From assembly GCF_000017405.1 (NCBI RefSeq), contig NC_009667.1, forward strand, positions 2,823,298-2,887,297: DNA of 64,000 nt. Reading direction: 5' to 3'. Below the pieces are notes generated by a model that worked only from the letters and a program-made list of their open reading frames with translations, was not told the DNA's origin and did no database searches. The translations under genes and the position numbers were made by a program. Below, piece after piece: positions 8,677 to 17,637 of this stretch. How positions within the stretch are numbered: position 1 is the stretch's first letter; the number at the start of each line of letters is the position of its first letter. The stretch is from Brucella anthropi ATCC 49188. Its GTDB lineage: Bacteria; Pseudomonadota; Alphaproteobacteria; Rhizobiales; Rhizobiaceae.

Positions 8677-9615
8677 ATGGTCCGAAAACTGGCATATGCC
8701 GCAGGCGCCGTGGTCGTCCTTGGAGCCGCTGCCTTCTGGATTCTGACCGCTCCGCAGAAGGTGGACGCGACCGTGTTGGACGCGATGAAGCCGGGCGATC
8801 CCATCAAGGGCGAACAGGTTTTCTGGGCAGGCGGCTGTGCCTCCTGCCATGCCGCGCCAGGTGCCTCCGGCGATGCACGCAAGGTTCTGGCAGGCGGACA
8901 TGAACTGGTTTCAGATTTCGGGACATTCATCGCTCCCAATATTTCCCCGTCAGAGCAAGGTATCGGCACATGGACCATACAGGACTTTGCCAATGCGATG
9001 CTGAAGGGGGTCGGCAAGCAGGACGAACATCTTTATCCATCGTTCCCCTACACTTCTTATACCAAAATGCAGCCCCAGGATGTGGCCGATCTCTTTGCGT
9101 TTATGAAAACATTGCCGCCCTCCGATAATGTCGCAGCGCCGCACAAGCTTTCCTTCCCCTTCACGGTCCGACGGGGGCTCGGCCTCTGGAAACAGCTTTA
9201 CCTGTCCGACCAGCCTGCGGTGGAAATCGCAAATGCTTCCGACCAGGTGAAGCGCGGCCAGTATCTGACTGAAGCCCTTGGCCATTGCGGCGAATGTCAC
9301 ACACCGCGCAATGCGATTGGGGGGGTAGACACAAGCAAGTGGCTCGCCGGAGCATTGTCGCCTGAAACCGGCAGTGACGGGAAAAAAGGCGTCGTGCCGA
9401 ACATCACGCCGGATGAAGCGGGCATCGGCGGCTGGAGCGGGAAAGACATCTCCTACGCCCTGCAAAGCGGCTTTACCCCGGATTTCGATTCGCTTGGCGG
9501 ATCGATGACCGATGTGGTTGCGAACATGGCTCACCTTGCCGAAGCCGACCGCAATGCCATTGCTGCCTACCTGGAAGCTATTCCGTCGCACCCAAACGGC
9601 TATCCTGCGCGTTGA
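8677..9615 (+). CDS. membrane-anchored di-haem cytochrome c
   Basis: 312 residues. An uncleaved N-terminal anchor (KLAYAAGAVVVLGAAAFWIL) holds two class I cytochrome c domains in the periplasm. The haem sites are CASCH (around residue 53) and CGECH (around residue 207), with downstream Met/Pro segments such as NISPSEQGIGTWT and NITPDEAGIGGWS. These repeated NI(S/T)P...GIG.W blocks are typical of the cytochrome c subunits of alcohol, aldehyde and gluconate dehydrogenases. No dehydrogenase gene lies next to it here, so the electron donor is unknown; the cytochrome c' gene just upstream is the likely partner. Confidence 0.85.
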   Translation: MVRKLAYAAGAVVVLGAAAFWILTAPQKVDATVLDAMKPGDPIKGEQVFWAGGCASCHAAPGASGDARKVLAGGHELVSDFGTFIAPNISPSEQGIGTWTIQDFANAMLKGVGKQDEHLYPSFPYTSYTKMQPQDVADLFAFMKTLPPSDNVAAPHKLSFPFTVRRGLGLWKQLYLSDQPAVEIANASDQVKRGQYLTEALGHCGECHTPRNAIGGVDTSKWLAGALSPETGSDGKKGVVPNITPDEAGIGGWSGKDISYALQSGFTPDFDSLGGSMTDVVANMAHLAEADRNAIAAYLEAIPSHPNGYPAR

Positions 9616-9715
9616 GGGCCGCGATCCGGCATAATCTTACCGATCCTCGTTTCACTCCGGCCGGATTTTGCTCTATATCATAAGTTATAGTTGAACAGAG
9701 GGAGCAAGCTGCCTG

Positions 9716-11227
9716 ATGACTGCCGAAGACGCTATTTTTCTTGGCGCGAGCCGCAAGCCTGACGACTCCTACCAGCAGCCGGAATATCTAGCGCTGAAAT
9801 ACGGCAACCGGCACGGTCTCGTCACCGGCGCGACCGGCACGGGTAAAACGGTCACGCTGCAGGTTCTGGCCGAAAGCTTTTCAGCGGCTGGCGTTCCGGT
9901 TTTCTGCGCCGACATCAAAGGCGATCTTTCCGGCATTGGCGCGATCGGCGTTCAAAATGACGGCCTCCTCAAACGTGCAGCGGAAGTGAAGCTCGATCCG
10001 TACGAAATGCGCGCGGCGCCTGTGATCTTCTGGGATATTTTCGGCGAACAGGGACACCCTGTCCGCGCCACCATTTCCGAAATGGGGCCGCTCCTCCTGT
10101 CGCGCCTGATGAATCTGACCGAGGCGCAGGAAGGTGTGCTGAACATCGCCTTCCGCCTGGCGGACGAAGAAGGCTTGCTGCTACTGGACCTGAAGGACTT
10201 GCAAGCCATCCTCGCCGAAATGGCGGAGCGCTCGGCAGAACTTTCGGGCAAGTACGGCAATGTGAACAAGGCTTCGGTGGGTGCAATCCAGCGTTCGCTT
10301 CTGGTCCTCGACCAGCAGGGCGGCTCGAAATTCTTCGGGGAACCAGCGCTCAAGATTTCAGACCTGATGCGCACCACGACCGACGGGCGCGGTGTAGTGA
10401 GCGTGCTTGCTGCCGACAAGCTGATGATGAGCCCGCGGCTCTATTCCACTTTCCTGCTTTGGCTGATGTCGGAACTCTTCGAGGAACTGCCGGAAGTCGG
10501 CGATCCCGATAAGCCGCGGCTCGTCTTCTTCTTCGATGAAGCCCATCTTCTCTTCGATGAAGCGCCGAAGGCTCTGGTCGACCGTGTCGAACAGGTGGTG
10601 CGCCTGATCCGCTCCAAGGGTGTCGGCGTTTATTTCGTGACGCAGAATCCGCTCGATGTGCCGGAAACCGTTCTGGCGCAGCTCGGCAATCGCGTGCAGC
10701 ACGCGCTTCGCGCCTATACGCCGCGCGAAACCAATGCCGTGAAGACGGCAGCCGATACATTCCGTCCGAACCCGGATTTCAACACGTTTCAGGCGATCAC
10801 CAATCTCGCCACTGGCGAAGCACTGGTGTCGACGCTGCAAGCCAAGGGGGTGCCTTCAATCGTGCAGCGCACGCTTATGCGCCCGCCTTCATCGCGTATC
10901 GGCCCGCTGACGCCGGAAGAACGCGCGAAGATCATCGCCGCAAGCCCGGTTGCCGGGCAGTACGATCAGGTACTGGATCGCGATTCCGCTTTCGAAATGC
11001 TGGCCCGCAAGGCGCAGAATGCTGCAGCAGCCCAGCAAAAGACCAAGGAAGAGGAAGAAGGCGGCGGTAGTATCCTTGGCGACCTCGTCGGCACCGCACT
11101 TGGTACTGGTCGCCGCTCCGGTCGCCAGACGGTCGCGGAAACGGCCATGAAGTCCGTTGTCCGCTCGGTCGGCAATTCGCTTGGCCGCGCACTTGTGCGC
11201 GGCATTCTCGGCGGCTTCAAACGGTAG
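9716..11227 (+). CDS. HerA/YjgR-like ATPase (DUF853)
   Basis: 503 residues. Walker A GATGTGKTVTLQ begins near residue 38; Walker B is PRLVFFFDEAHLLFDEAP, with the hydrophobic run ending in the D-E-A-H pattern. The layout matches E. coli YjgR and the DUF853 branch of the HerA-FtsK superfamily, whose members are putative DNA-pumping helicases of unknown cellular role. A low-complexity linker (QQKTKEEEEGGGS) precedes a basic, glycine-rich C-terminal tail (LVGTALGTGRRSGRQ). No nuclease (NurA or SIR2) neighbour is present, so there is no sign that it belongs to a defence system here. Confidence 0.85.
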   Translation: MTAEDAIFLGASRKPDDSYQQPEYLALKYGNRHGLVTGATGTGKTVTLQVLAESFSAAGVPVFCADIKGDLSGIGAIGVQNDGLLKRAAEVKLDPYEMRAAPVIFWDIFGEQGHPVRATISEMGPLLLSRLMNLTEAQEGVLNIAFRLADEEGLLLLDLKDLQAILAEMAERSAELSGKYGNVNKASVGAIQRSLLVLDQQGGSKFFGEPALKISDLMRTTTDGRGVVSVLAADKLMMSPRLYSTFLLWLMSELFEELPEVGDPDKPRLVFFFDEAHLLFDEAPKALVDRVEQVVRLIRSKGVGVYFVTQNPLDVPETVLAQLGNRVQHALRAYTPRETNAVKTAADTFRPNPDFNTFQAITNLATGEALVSTLQAKGVPSIVQRTLMRPPSSRIGPLTPEERAKIIAASPVAGQYDQVLDRDSAFEMLARKAQNAAAAQQKTKEEEEGGGSILGDLVGTALGTGRRSGRQTVAETAMKSVVRSVGNSLGRALVRGILGGFKR

Positions 11228-11239
11228 AAGGTGCCAGTG

Positions 11240-11470
11240 TCACGCCTTCGCCGGTTTGGCGAGGGCGTAGGCGACAAGGGCATTGGCATGGCCATGCCCC
11301 ATCTCGAATTCCGACTTCAGCCAGTTGACGATTTCCATATGCTTGTCGCCCTTTCGCTGCTCGATCAGCGAAAGCCAATGCTGGACAGGCTGCCCGTATT
11401 TTTTCTCGATGGACGGGAAATAGGATGCAGGGCCTTTCACGACTTCCTTGGCGACTTTTTCCTCGGACAT
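11240..11470 (-). CDS. DUF4287-type small protein
   Basis: 76 residues starting MSEEKVAKEVVKGPASYFPS. The middle (SIEKKYGQPVQHWLSLIEQR) and the GHGHANALVAYALA end are typical of the DUF4287 family, which often occurs fused to or beside DUF5655 domains. A GAGGGAAGTC ribosome site sits right before this ATG, which is why the longer upstream frame was not used. It is convergent with the HerA-like ATPase. Function unknown. Confidence 0.75.
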   Translation of the reverse strand: MSEEKVAKEVVKGPASYFPSIEKKYGQPVQHWLSLIEQRKGDKHMEIVNWLKSEFEMGHGHANALVAYALAKPAKA

Positions 11471-11557
11471 GACTTCCCTCCCCTTGTTCCGACGATTTGT
11501 CCGCGCGGAAAGTGACTTATTTTCAAGGCGGCGGCAAGTTGGCGCGCGGCACAATGG

Positions 11558-11592
11558 AAAAAGCCCCGGACAGCTGGCTATCCGGGGCTTTT
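11558..11592 (-). terminator. terminator of the L,D-transpeptidase gene
   Basis: AAAGCCCCGGA and TCCGGGGCTTTT form a strong stem with T's on the minus strand, just past the stop at 11619. Confidence 0.85.
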
Positions 11593-11618
11593 GCAATCTG
11601 TCGTTCAGACAATCGCTA

Positions 11619-12335
11619 TTACATCACGAGAATCGGCGATTTCGCCGGAACGCGATCATAGAGGTCGATGATGTCCTGGTTCAGGAAGCGTACGCAGCCC
11701 GAAGAGACTGCCTTGCCGATGGACCACCATTCCGGATTGCCGTGCAGGCGGTACAGCGTGTCCTTGCCGTCCTGGAAAATATAGAGAGCGCGGGCGCCGA
11801 GCGGGTTCTTGAGGCCCGGAGCCATGCCGCCGTTCCTGGCGCTGTACTGCACCAGTTCCGGCTGACGGGCGACCATTTCATCCGGTGGGGTCCAGCGCGG
11901 CCACTGGCGCTTGTACTGGATCACAGCGCGACCCGACCACGCGAAACCTTCGCGGCCAATGCCCACGCCGTAGCGCATTGCTTGTCCGTTTTCGAGGACC
12001 AGATAGCAGAAGCGGTTGGCCGTATCGATGACCAATGTACCGGGCAGTTCGCCGGTTGGATCCTGCACAACCTGACGCAGGAAGCGCTTGTCCATCTTCT
12101 GGATCGGAATTGCCGGAAGCTGGAAGCCGCCATCCTCGACGGCAGCATACATCTGCGTCCATCCGCCATAGGAGGAATCGACATTAGCCTGCGGGGTGCG
12201 GTTGATCGGGTTGCCCGACTGATCCACATCAATGATTGGAACATTCTGCCCCAACTGAGCGCAACCGGCCAGACCGGCGGCCGCTGTTGCTGTCATTGCC
12301 GTCAGAAAGGAACGGCGGGTAAGGGTCGTTTGCAT
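11619..12335 (-). CDS. L,D-transpeptidase (YkuD), lipoprotein
   Basis: 238 residues. The N-terminus has a twin-arginine-like start (TRRSFLTAMTATAAAGLAGC), with a lipobox LAGC that predicts lipid attachment at that Cys. The YkuD catalytic core is intact: HGNPEWWSIGKAVSSGCVRF contains the conserved His and the SSGCVR nucleophile Cys. Such enzymes make 3-3 peptidoglycan cross-links or, in Brucella and other Rhizobiales, tether outer-membrane beta-barrel proteins to peptidoglycan. Single gene with its own terminator. Which of these activities applies cannot be decided from sequence. Confidence 0.9.
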   Translation of the reverse strand: MQTTLTRRSFLTAMTATAAAGLAGCAQLGQNVPIIDVDQSGNPINRTPQANVDSSYGGWTQMYAAVEDGGFQLPAIPIQKMDKRFLRQVVQDPTGELPGTLVIDTANRFCYLVLENGQAMRYGVGIGREGFAWSGRAVIQYKRQWPRWTPPDEMVARQPELVQYSARNGGMAPGLKNPLGARALYIFQDGKDTLYRLHGNPEWWSIGKAVSSGCVRFLNQDIIDLYDRVPAKSPILVM

Positions 12336-12627
12336 ATGAAAACCAGTTTAGTGACGGGAGGAGTTACAGATACACATTCAGGGTTAACGAATTGCGACCC
12401 GGCCAATTGTGGCAGATACGCAGTGAGCCATCGAAAAGGCCGTAAACGGCTGTTTCCGGTGTTTGGTTGCACGGAAAACGCCCGAAAAATGTGGCGTACG
12501 CCCGTTCGTAATGCGGCCTAAACGTGGCGAAAGCCCACCAGCATGGCTCGTGTTGCAGCCGCGACACAATTTTGGGTGCAGGAGCCAGCTTTCCATAAAC
12601 CCGGCGAGTTCAAATTTTAGTGAGAAC

Positions 12628-13281
12628 TCAATCAAGCAACTGAAGGCTTGGCAGAATCAGTGCCGGAGCAAACTGTTTATATTCGTCGGGCTGGTTGGTC
12701 CGATTGATCCAGACCCCGCGCATGCCGAACCGCACCGCCCCTGCCACGTCCCAGCGGTTCGAGGACTGGAACGAGATTGCGGAAGGATAAAGCCGCCATT
12801 GCAGAGTGATGAGCTCATAGACCGCCGGGGCAGTCTTGTATTTCCTGACTTCATCAACCGAAATCACGTCGTCCAGCAGGACGTCGAGCGCTGCCGAACG
12901 CACTGCGGATTCGAGCATGGCGGGCGAACCATTGGAAAGGATCGCAAGCCGTGCGCCCTTCTCCTTCAGGCTTTTGAGAGCAGCGGGCACTTCCGGATAG
13001 CAATCGAGCTTCCAATAGGCATCGAGCAAATCATTGCGCAGTGCCGGATCTACGGACGGGTAACGCGCGAATGCGAAATCGAGCGACTCCTCGGTGAGTT
13101 TCCAGAAATCGCTATAGGCACCCATCAGGCTGAGCACCCAGGAATATTCGAGCTGCTTGGCCCGCCACAGTTCGGAAAATGCCCGGCCGTCCGGCCCGGC
13201 TTTGTCTGCATGTCGCCGCACCGCCGAATGGACATCGAATAATGTGCCATAAGCGTCGAAGACATAAGAACTGTGGGACAC
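12628..13281 (-). CDS. haloacid dehalogenase, type II
   Basis: 217 residues. The HAD core is visible: motif I in YVFDAYGTLFD (nucleophile Asp), motif II in AILSNGSPA, Lys in VRKYKTAPAVYELI and motif IV region SFQSSNRWDVAGA. This order matches (S)-2-haloacid dehalogenases, which cleave carbon-halogen bonds of small 2-haloacids by way of an ester to the Asp. A GTG at 13281 is preceded by GAGGAAA and gives VSHSSYVFDAYG; the ATG ten codons upstream overlaps that ribosome site. Housekeeping substrates other than haloacids are possible. Confidence 0.83.
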   Translation of the reverse strand: MSHSSYVFDAYGTLFDVHSAVRRHADKAGPDGRAFSELWRAKQLEYSWVLSLMGAYSDFWKLTEESLDFAFARYPSVDPALRNDLLDAYWKLDCYPEVPAALKSLKEKGARLAILSNGSPAMLESAVRSAALDVLLDDVISVDEVRKYKTAPAVYELITLQWRLYPSAISFQSSNRWDVAGAVRFGMRGVWINRTNQPDEYKQFAPALILPSLQLLD

Positions 13282-13514
13282 CGTTTCCTCCTGTGAGGGT
13301 CCGCCACGCATGGCGAAGCATAAAATCTAGAATTGCGCCATCCTACTGTGATTTCAATAATAATTCATTGTCTTGAAGCTGAATTGCTCATTCACGCCAT
13401 TGCCGCCCGCACCGATGCGGCCTATGTAGATTCTGCACGCAAGTTTTGAGGCAGCATCTGCTCGGCCCGCCGCAAGCTGCCCATGTAAGCTCAAAGAAAA
13501 GAGGAGAGTTTCCA

Positions 13515-14111
13515 ATGGCTTTCGAACTGCCCGCCCTGCCGTATGACTATGACGCCCTTGCGCCTTTCATGTCGCGCGAGACGCTTGAACTTCATCACGA
13601 CAAGCACCATCAGGCCTATGTCACCAACGGCAACAAGCTGCTCGAAGGCTCCGGCCTCGAAGGCAAGAGCCTAGAAGAGATCGTCAAGGAAAGCTACGGC
13701 AAGAACCAGGGCCTCTTCAACAATGCCGGCCAGCACTACAACCACATCCTGTTCTGGAAGTGGATGAAGAAGAACGGTGGCGGCAAGAAGCTGCCGGGCA
13801 AGCTTGAAAAGGCAATCGAGTCCGATCTTGGCGGCTATGACAAGTTCCGGGCGGATTTCATCGCTGCCGGCGTCGGCCAGTTCGGTTCAGGCTGGGCCTG
13901 GCTGTCAGTCAAGGACGGCAAGCTTGAAATCTCCAAGACCCCGAACGGCGAAAACCCGCTGGTTCATGGCGCAACGCCGATCCTCGGCGTCGACGTGTGG
14001 GAACATTCCTACTATGTCGATTATCGAAATCTGCGTCCGAAGTACCTCGAGGCCTTCGTCGATAGCCTCATCAATTGGGAATTCGTCGAAGAACTGTACG
14101 AAAAGGCCTGA
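13515..14111 (+). CDS. sodB: superoxide dismutase (Fe/Mn family)
   Basis: 198 residues beginning MAFELPALPYDYDALAPFMS. The four metal ligands can be placed: His in LELHHDKHHQAYV, His in GQHYNHILFWKWM, and Asp and His in DVWEHSYYVDYRN. The enzyme removes superoxide as O2 and H2O2. Metal choice (Fe or Mn) is not certain from sequence; the Brucella relative is usually called Fe-dependent SodB. No signal peptide, so cytoplasmic. The GAGGAGAG ribosome site decides the start over an upstream in-frame ATG at 13446. A strong terminator follows. Confidence 0.93.
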   Translation: MAFELPALPYDYDALAPFMSRETLELHHDKHHQAYVTNGNKLLEGSGLEGKSLEEIVKESYGKNQGLFNNAGQHYNHILFWKWMKKNGGGKKLPGKLEKAIESDLGGYDKFRADFIAAGVGQFGSGWAWLSVKDGKLEISKTPNGENPLVHGATPILGVDVWEHSYYVDYRNLRPKYLEAFVDSLINWEFVEELYEKA

Positions 14112-14131
14112 GCCTTCATACAACAATAAAG

Positions 14132-14159
14132 AAAAACCCCGGTTTTGCCGGGGTTTTTT
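14132..14159 (+). terminator. terminator after sodB
   Basis: AAAACCCCGG/CCGGGGTTTTTT stem with T-run; may also serve the convergent MFS gene. Confidence 0.92.
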
Positions 14160-14166
14160 GTTGCTG

Positions 14167-15465
14167 CTATTCCTTGATTACCTGCACACCTACATGTTGC
14201 GCGCGCCCGGCTCCCCATCCGGCGATGGCAGCCCCCAGCCCCAACACAGCGAAGAAAAGACCACAGGCGGTAAAGCTGCCCGTTGCGCTGTGGATCAGCC
14301 CGACGATGAGCGGGCCGATTGCGGCAAGCGTATAGCCGACGCACTGCGCCATGCCGGACAGATGCGCCGCCGTGTGTGAGTCCGGCGCCCGCAGCACGAT
14401 CACCATCATGGCGGCGGCGATCAGACCGCCCTGCCCGATGCCCTGAATGACCGCCAGTCCCCAATAGGTCCATAGCGGCAGATAGAGAAAGCCGATCAGC
14501 GGCAAGGCCGCACAAGCGCAGAGAATGACATTGAGCAGGCTCTGGTTCTTCTGGCGGGTAGCAATCGACGGTACCGCGAGACAGGTGATGACCTGAGCCA
14601 GGATCGAAAAAGAGACCAGACCGCCGGCCGCTGCCGGGCTCAGGCCCTGTTCGCGCAGGATCGGCGCCAGCCATCCGAAAACGATGTAGGCGGTGGAGGA
14701 TTGCAGACCCATGAACAGGGTTACCTGCCAGGCCAGCTTATCCTTCCACAAGCCGATCACCTTGAAACCCGAATGGGCGACATTGTGTTTCGCACGCATG
14801 GCCTGCGGCAGCCACAACAGCAGAACGACTGCCGCCGGAACAGCCCAGAATGCCAGAGCAAGATTCCAGGAACCGCCGAGCATCCCCTTGATGGGAATGG
14901 TGAATCCGGCCGCGGAGGCAGCGCCGCCGCATAGCGCCATCGTATAAAGACCGGTCATGATGGCCGCAGTTTTCGGGAAATCACGCTTGACGACGCCCGG
15001 AAGCAGCACGTTGCCAGTAGCAATTGCGGCACCGGCCAATGCTGCGCCAATATAAAGCGAATAGAACGAACCGAAGCCGCGAATGGCGGTGCCGACAGTC
15101 AGCACGACCAGCACGAAAAGCAGAACGCGTTCGGCGCCGAAACGCTGCGCCAGCCGTGGTGCGAATGGCGCAAAGACGCCAAGGCAGACAACCGGCAACG
15201 TGGTCAGGATACCGGCTGCAACGGATGACATGCCGGTGGCATCGATGATTTCCGGCAAAAGCACGGAAACGCTGGAAAATACCGGTCGCAGATTGGCGGC
15301 GATCAGCACGAGGCTCAGACCCAGCAAAATGCGCATCGCCTTGCTTGGCGGTTGCTGGACTGGCGGCGGCGGAACGCTGTCCGCCTCAGCGTCGACCAGC
15401 GCCTCGGGCTGAAATATCGCCTCGCTTTCTGCCGCTTCCGACAGGCCTGTGTTCGTGTGGCTCAT
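14167..15465 (-). CDS. MFS transporter, CynX/NimT type
   Basis: 432 residues with about twelve hydrophobic helices. A 45-residue acidic cytoplasmic leader (EAESEAIFQPEALVDAEADS) precedes the first helix. The start of the membrane part (LLGLSLVLIAANLRPVFSSV) and the loop PRLAQRFGAERVLL match the CynX/NimT (YycB) branch, proposed to carry cyanate or 2-nitroimidazole. Its start overlaps the stop of the GntR regulator gene by four bases, so regulator and transporter form one unit and the regulator probably controls it. Substrate unknown. Confidence 0.85.
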   Translation of the reverse strand: MSHTNTGLSEAAESEAIFQPEALVDAEADSVPPPPVQQPPSKAMRILLGLSLVLIAANLRPVFSSVSVLLPEIIDATGMSSVAAGILTTLPVVCLGVFAPFAPRLAQRFGAERVLLFVLVVLTVGTAIRGFGSFYSLYIGAALAGAAIATGNVLLPGVVKRDFPKTAAIMTGLYTMALCGGAASAAGFTIPIKGMLGGSWNLALAFWAVPAAVVLLLWLPQAMRAKHNVAHSGFKVIGLWKDKLAWQVTLFMGLQSSTAYIVFGWLAPILREQGLSPAAAGGLVSFSILAQVITCLAVPSIATRQKNQSLLNVILCACAALPLIGFLYLPLWTYWGLAVIQGIGQGGLIAAAMMVIVLRAPDSHTAAHLSGMAQCVGYTLAAIGPLIVGLIHSATGSFTACGLFFAVLGLGAAIAGWGAGRAQHVGVQVIKE

Positions 15466-16139
15466 GATGCCAGCAACCTTTCAAGTTCTTCAATCAGGGG
15501 CGCCATGAAGCGGCGAACCGTTGCACCGGCCTGGTCAGGATCGCCCGAAGCGATAGCTTCAACGATCTGGCGGTGCGCCTCATGGTTTGGCTCGGGCAGT
15601 TCGCCGTCGAGCGTAGCTTCTATGGATTCGCGAATGGAGGCGGAGAAAAAGGCATAGACCTCGATCAGTGCGCTGTTGCCCGAGGCAGCGACGATGGCCT
15701 CATGAAAGGCAAAGTCTCGGGCCACGAACGTTGCCCGGTCGAGTTCATCGCGATTGCCGCGTTGTGCCAGCATTTTCTCCAGATGCACAATCCCCTTCGG
15801 CTTGATGCGTAAGGCGGCCAGACGTGCGGCTTCCGTTTCGAGAACTGCCCGGGTCTCAAAGCGGTCGCGCAGGCTGGTATGGCGGATGCGGTCGAGGCTG
15901 CGTGCCGTGTCGGTAGTGGAACGGACATATGTTCCCGAACCCTGCCGGGTTTCCAGCATTCCCTGTGCCACCAGCGCCCGCACAGCTTCCCGCACCGTGC
16001 CGCGACTGACATCGAGCGTTGCGGAAAGTGCTGCTTCATTTGGCAACTGGTCGCCTATCGTCCAGCGTCCCGACGTGATTTCTCCGCGCAATGCCTGCGT
16101 GGCCGAATCCGTCAATGTCTTGCGGGATATTGCCTTCAT
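15462..16139 (-). CDS. GntR/FadR family regulator
   Basis: 225 residues. The N-terminal winged HTH (TSGRWTIGDQLPNEAALSAT then LDVSRGTVREAVRALVAQG) is followed by an FCD ligand-binding domain with the metal-type pattern (DFAFHEAIVAASGN, HRQIVEAIASGDP). FadR-type GntR proteins usually repress a neighbouring catabolic or transport gene until a small acid binds. Coupled by ATGA overlap to the downstream MFS gene. A palindrome at 16151-16165, just before its start codon, is a good autoregulatory operator. Confidence 0.88.
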   Translation of the reverse strand: MKAISRKTLTDSATQALRGEITSGRWTIGDQLPNEAALSATLDVSRGTVREAVRALVAQGMLETRQGSGTYVRSTTDTARSLDRIRHTSLRDRFETRAVLETEAARLAALRIKPKGIVHLEKMLAQRGNRDELDRATFVARDFAFHEAIVAASGNSALIEVYAFFSASIRESIEATLDGELPEPNHEAHRQIVEAIASGDPDQAGATVRRFMAPLIEELERLLAS

Positions 16140-16150
16140 ACCTTCACCAA

Positions 16151-16165
16151 AGTCATCTGATGACT
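16151..16165. promoter_or_regulatory. candidate GntR operator
   Basis: AGTCAT-CTG-ATGACT is a perfect six-base inverted repeat 12 bases before the GntR start codon, in the right place for autoregulation of the regulator-transporter unit. Confidence 0.55.
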
Positions 16166-16352
16166 TGATGAATTAGACCTGCGTAATGAAGCTGTCAACC
16201 GTCATGAAGAAAGCTGATTGCGGGCTGGTGAGGCGGATTTGATAATCCTGTTGTCACACTGGTATCCACTGCCGCATTCCGTTAACAATTTTCGCGCAAA
16301 GTGCCCCATAATCCAGCCGCTCGAGATTTCGGGCCAGACTTCAGGTGCCAGT

Positions 16353-17345
16353 ATGATCACACTTTACAGCCTTTCCGGAGACCACCTCGAACAAGTGGAA
16401 GTAGAGCCCGGTACTCCGTTGCCCGAGAATGTGATCTGGATCGATCTGTTTGCTCCCGGCGTCAACGAAGACAGTATTGTCGAGGCATGGATGGGCATTT
16501 CAATCCCGACCCGCGAAGACATGACGGAGATCGAGGAATCGAGCCGCTTCTATACGGAAACCGGCGCACAATATCTCACCGTGCCTATCCTGCACGCGGT
16601 CGATCTCGACCATCGCGAGCTTGCTCCGGTCACCTTCATTCTGCACGGATCACGGCTGATAACCGTGCGCTATGCCAATCCGAAATCGTTCAGCACCTAT
16701 ATCCTCCGTTCGACCAAGCCGGGCAACGGGCTGATATCAGCCAAGTGCTCGGGCCTGTCGATCATGCTTGGCATCACCGAAGCCACCACGAACCGGCTTG
16801 CCGATATTCTGGAAGGCGTGGCGGGCAAAATCGATGCGGCCTCGCACTCCATCTATCGCCGCCAGCCGAAAGCCCGCCCGATGACGACGGAGGATTTCCG
16901 TCACATACTGACCCAGATCGGTGGACAGGGAACATTTCTCTCGCGAATGCGCGAAAGTCTGGCGGGGATCAGCCGCATGCTGGTCTATCTGTCGGCCATC
17001 AACAATCCCGCAGCCGGCAAGAAGGAAACGCGCAGCTGGATCAAGTCGCTGGAACGCGACACGCAATCCCTGACCGCCTATGTGGATTTTCTGTCCAACA
17101 AGGTCACATTCCTTCTCGATACGATCGTTGGTCTGATTTCGGTAGAACAGAACGCCATCATCAAGATTTTCTCTGTGGCGGCGGTCGGTTTCATGCCGCC
17201 GACGCTAGTGGCTTCCATCTACGGCATGAACTTTTCCTTCATGCCGGAGCTGCAATCGCCATGGGGTTATCCGATGGCGCTTGGTCTGATGATCGCCTCC
17301 GCCCTGCTGCCGCTTTACTATTTCCGCCGAAAGGGTTGGCTGTAG
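16353..17345 (+). CDS. corA: CorA-type magnesium/cobalt channel
   Basis: 330 residues, ending with the family's two transmembrane helices and the universal YGMNF (GMN) motif in the loop between them (ASIYGMNFSFMPELQSPWGY). A long soluble N-terminal domain rich in helices precedes them, and a short basic tail (YYFRRKGWL) faces the cytoplasm. CorA forms pentamers that admit Mg2+ down its gradient. ATG at 16353 gives MITLYSLSGDHLEQ, the normal family start; the frame is open further upstream but without a ribosome site. Single gene. Confidence 0.92.
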   Translation: MITLYSLSGDHLEQVEVEPGTPLPENVIWIDLFAPGVNEDSIVEAWMGISIPTREDMTEIEESSRFYTETGAQYLTVPILHAVDLDHRELAPVTFILHGSRLITVRYANPKSFSTYILRSTKPGNGLISAKCSGLSIMLGITEATTNRLADILEGVAGKIDAASHSIYRRQPKARPMTTEDFRHILTQIGGQGTFLSRMRESLAGISRMLVYLSAINNPAAGKKETRSWIKSLERDTQSLTAYVDFLSNKVTFLLDTIVGLISVEQNAIIKIFSVAAVGFMPPTLVASIYGMNFSFMPELQSPWGYPMALGLMIASALLPLYYFRRKGWL

Positions 17346-17370
17346 CTTGTGGTGACAACGCAGGCGCACC

Positions 17371-17394
17371 ATGTTATATCATGCGTTATAACAT
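17371..17394. promoter_or_regulatory. operator-like palindrome of the toxin-antitoxin pair
   Basis: ATGTTATA (17371-17378) and TATAACAT (17387-17394) form a perfect inverted repeat thirteen bases before the antitoxin start. AbrB/MazE-type antitoxins bind such AT-rich palindromes to repress their own operon. Confidence 0.65.
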
Positions 17395-17406
17395 AGGAGA
17401 GCAGCC

Positions 17407-17637
17407 ATGAACGTAACCCTGCGCAAGATCGGCAATTCCGACGGTGTGATCATCCCAAAGGAAGTGCTGGAGCAGTTGAACGTGCAAACTGGCGACACTC
17501 TGGTCCTGACCGCAGACAAGGATGGACTGAGACTGTCCAGGAGCACGGAAGATCCGGAGGTCTTCGAGAAGAAAATGAAGATTGCCCGAGAGCGGATGAA
17601 AAAATATGAGACCGCTTATCGCGTGCTCGCTCAATGA
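17407..17637 (+). CDS. AbrB/MazE-type antitoxin
   Basis: 76 residues with the swapped-hairpin AbrB fold signature: VTLRKIGNSDGVIIPKEVLE then LNVQTGDTLVLTADKDGLRL. The C-terminal half (DPEVFEKKMKIARERMKKYE) is charged and helical and would wrap around the toxin. The gene overlaps the Doc gene by four bases. The protein should both neutralise Doc and repress the operon at the palindrome just upstream. Confidence 0.88.
   Translation: MNVTLRKIGNSDGVIIPKEVLEQLNVQTGDTLVLTADKDGLRLSRSTEDPEVFEKKMKIARERMKKYETAYRVLAQ

Noticed and set aside
9716..11227. HerA-like ATPase as part of a defence island
   Set aside because: The usual partners (NurA, SIR2, HNH or TIR genes) are absent; neighbours are cytochromes and DUF4287.
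11448..12521. 357-codon plus-strand frame across the L,D-transpeptidase
   Set aside because: It is antisense to a complete YkuD gene with intact catalytic motif and shows low-complexity content.
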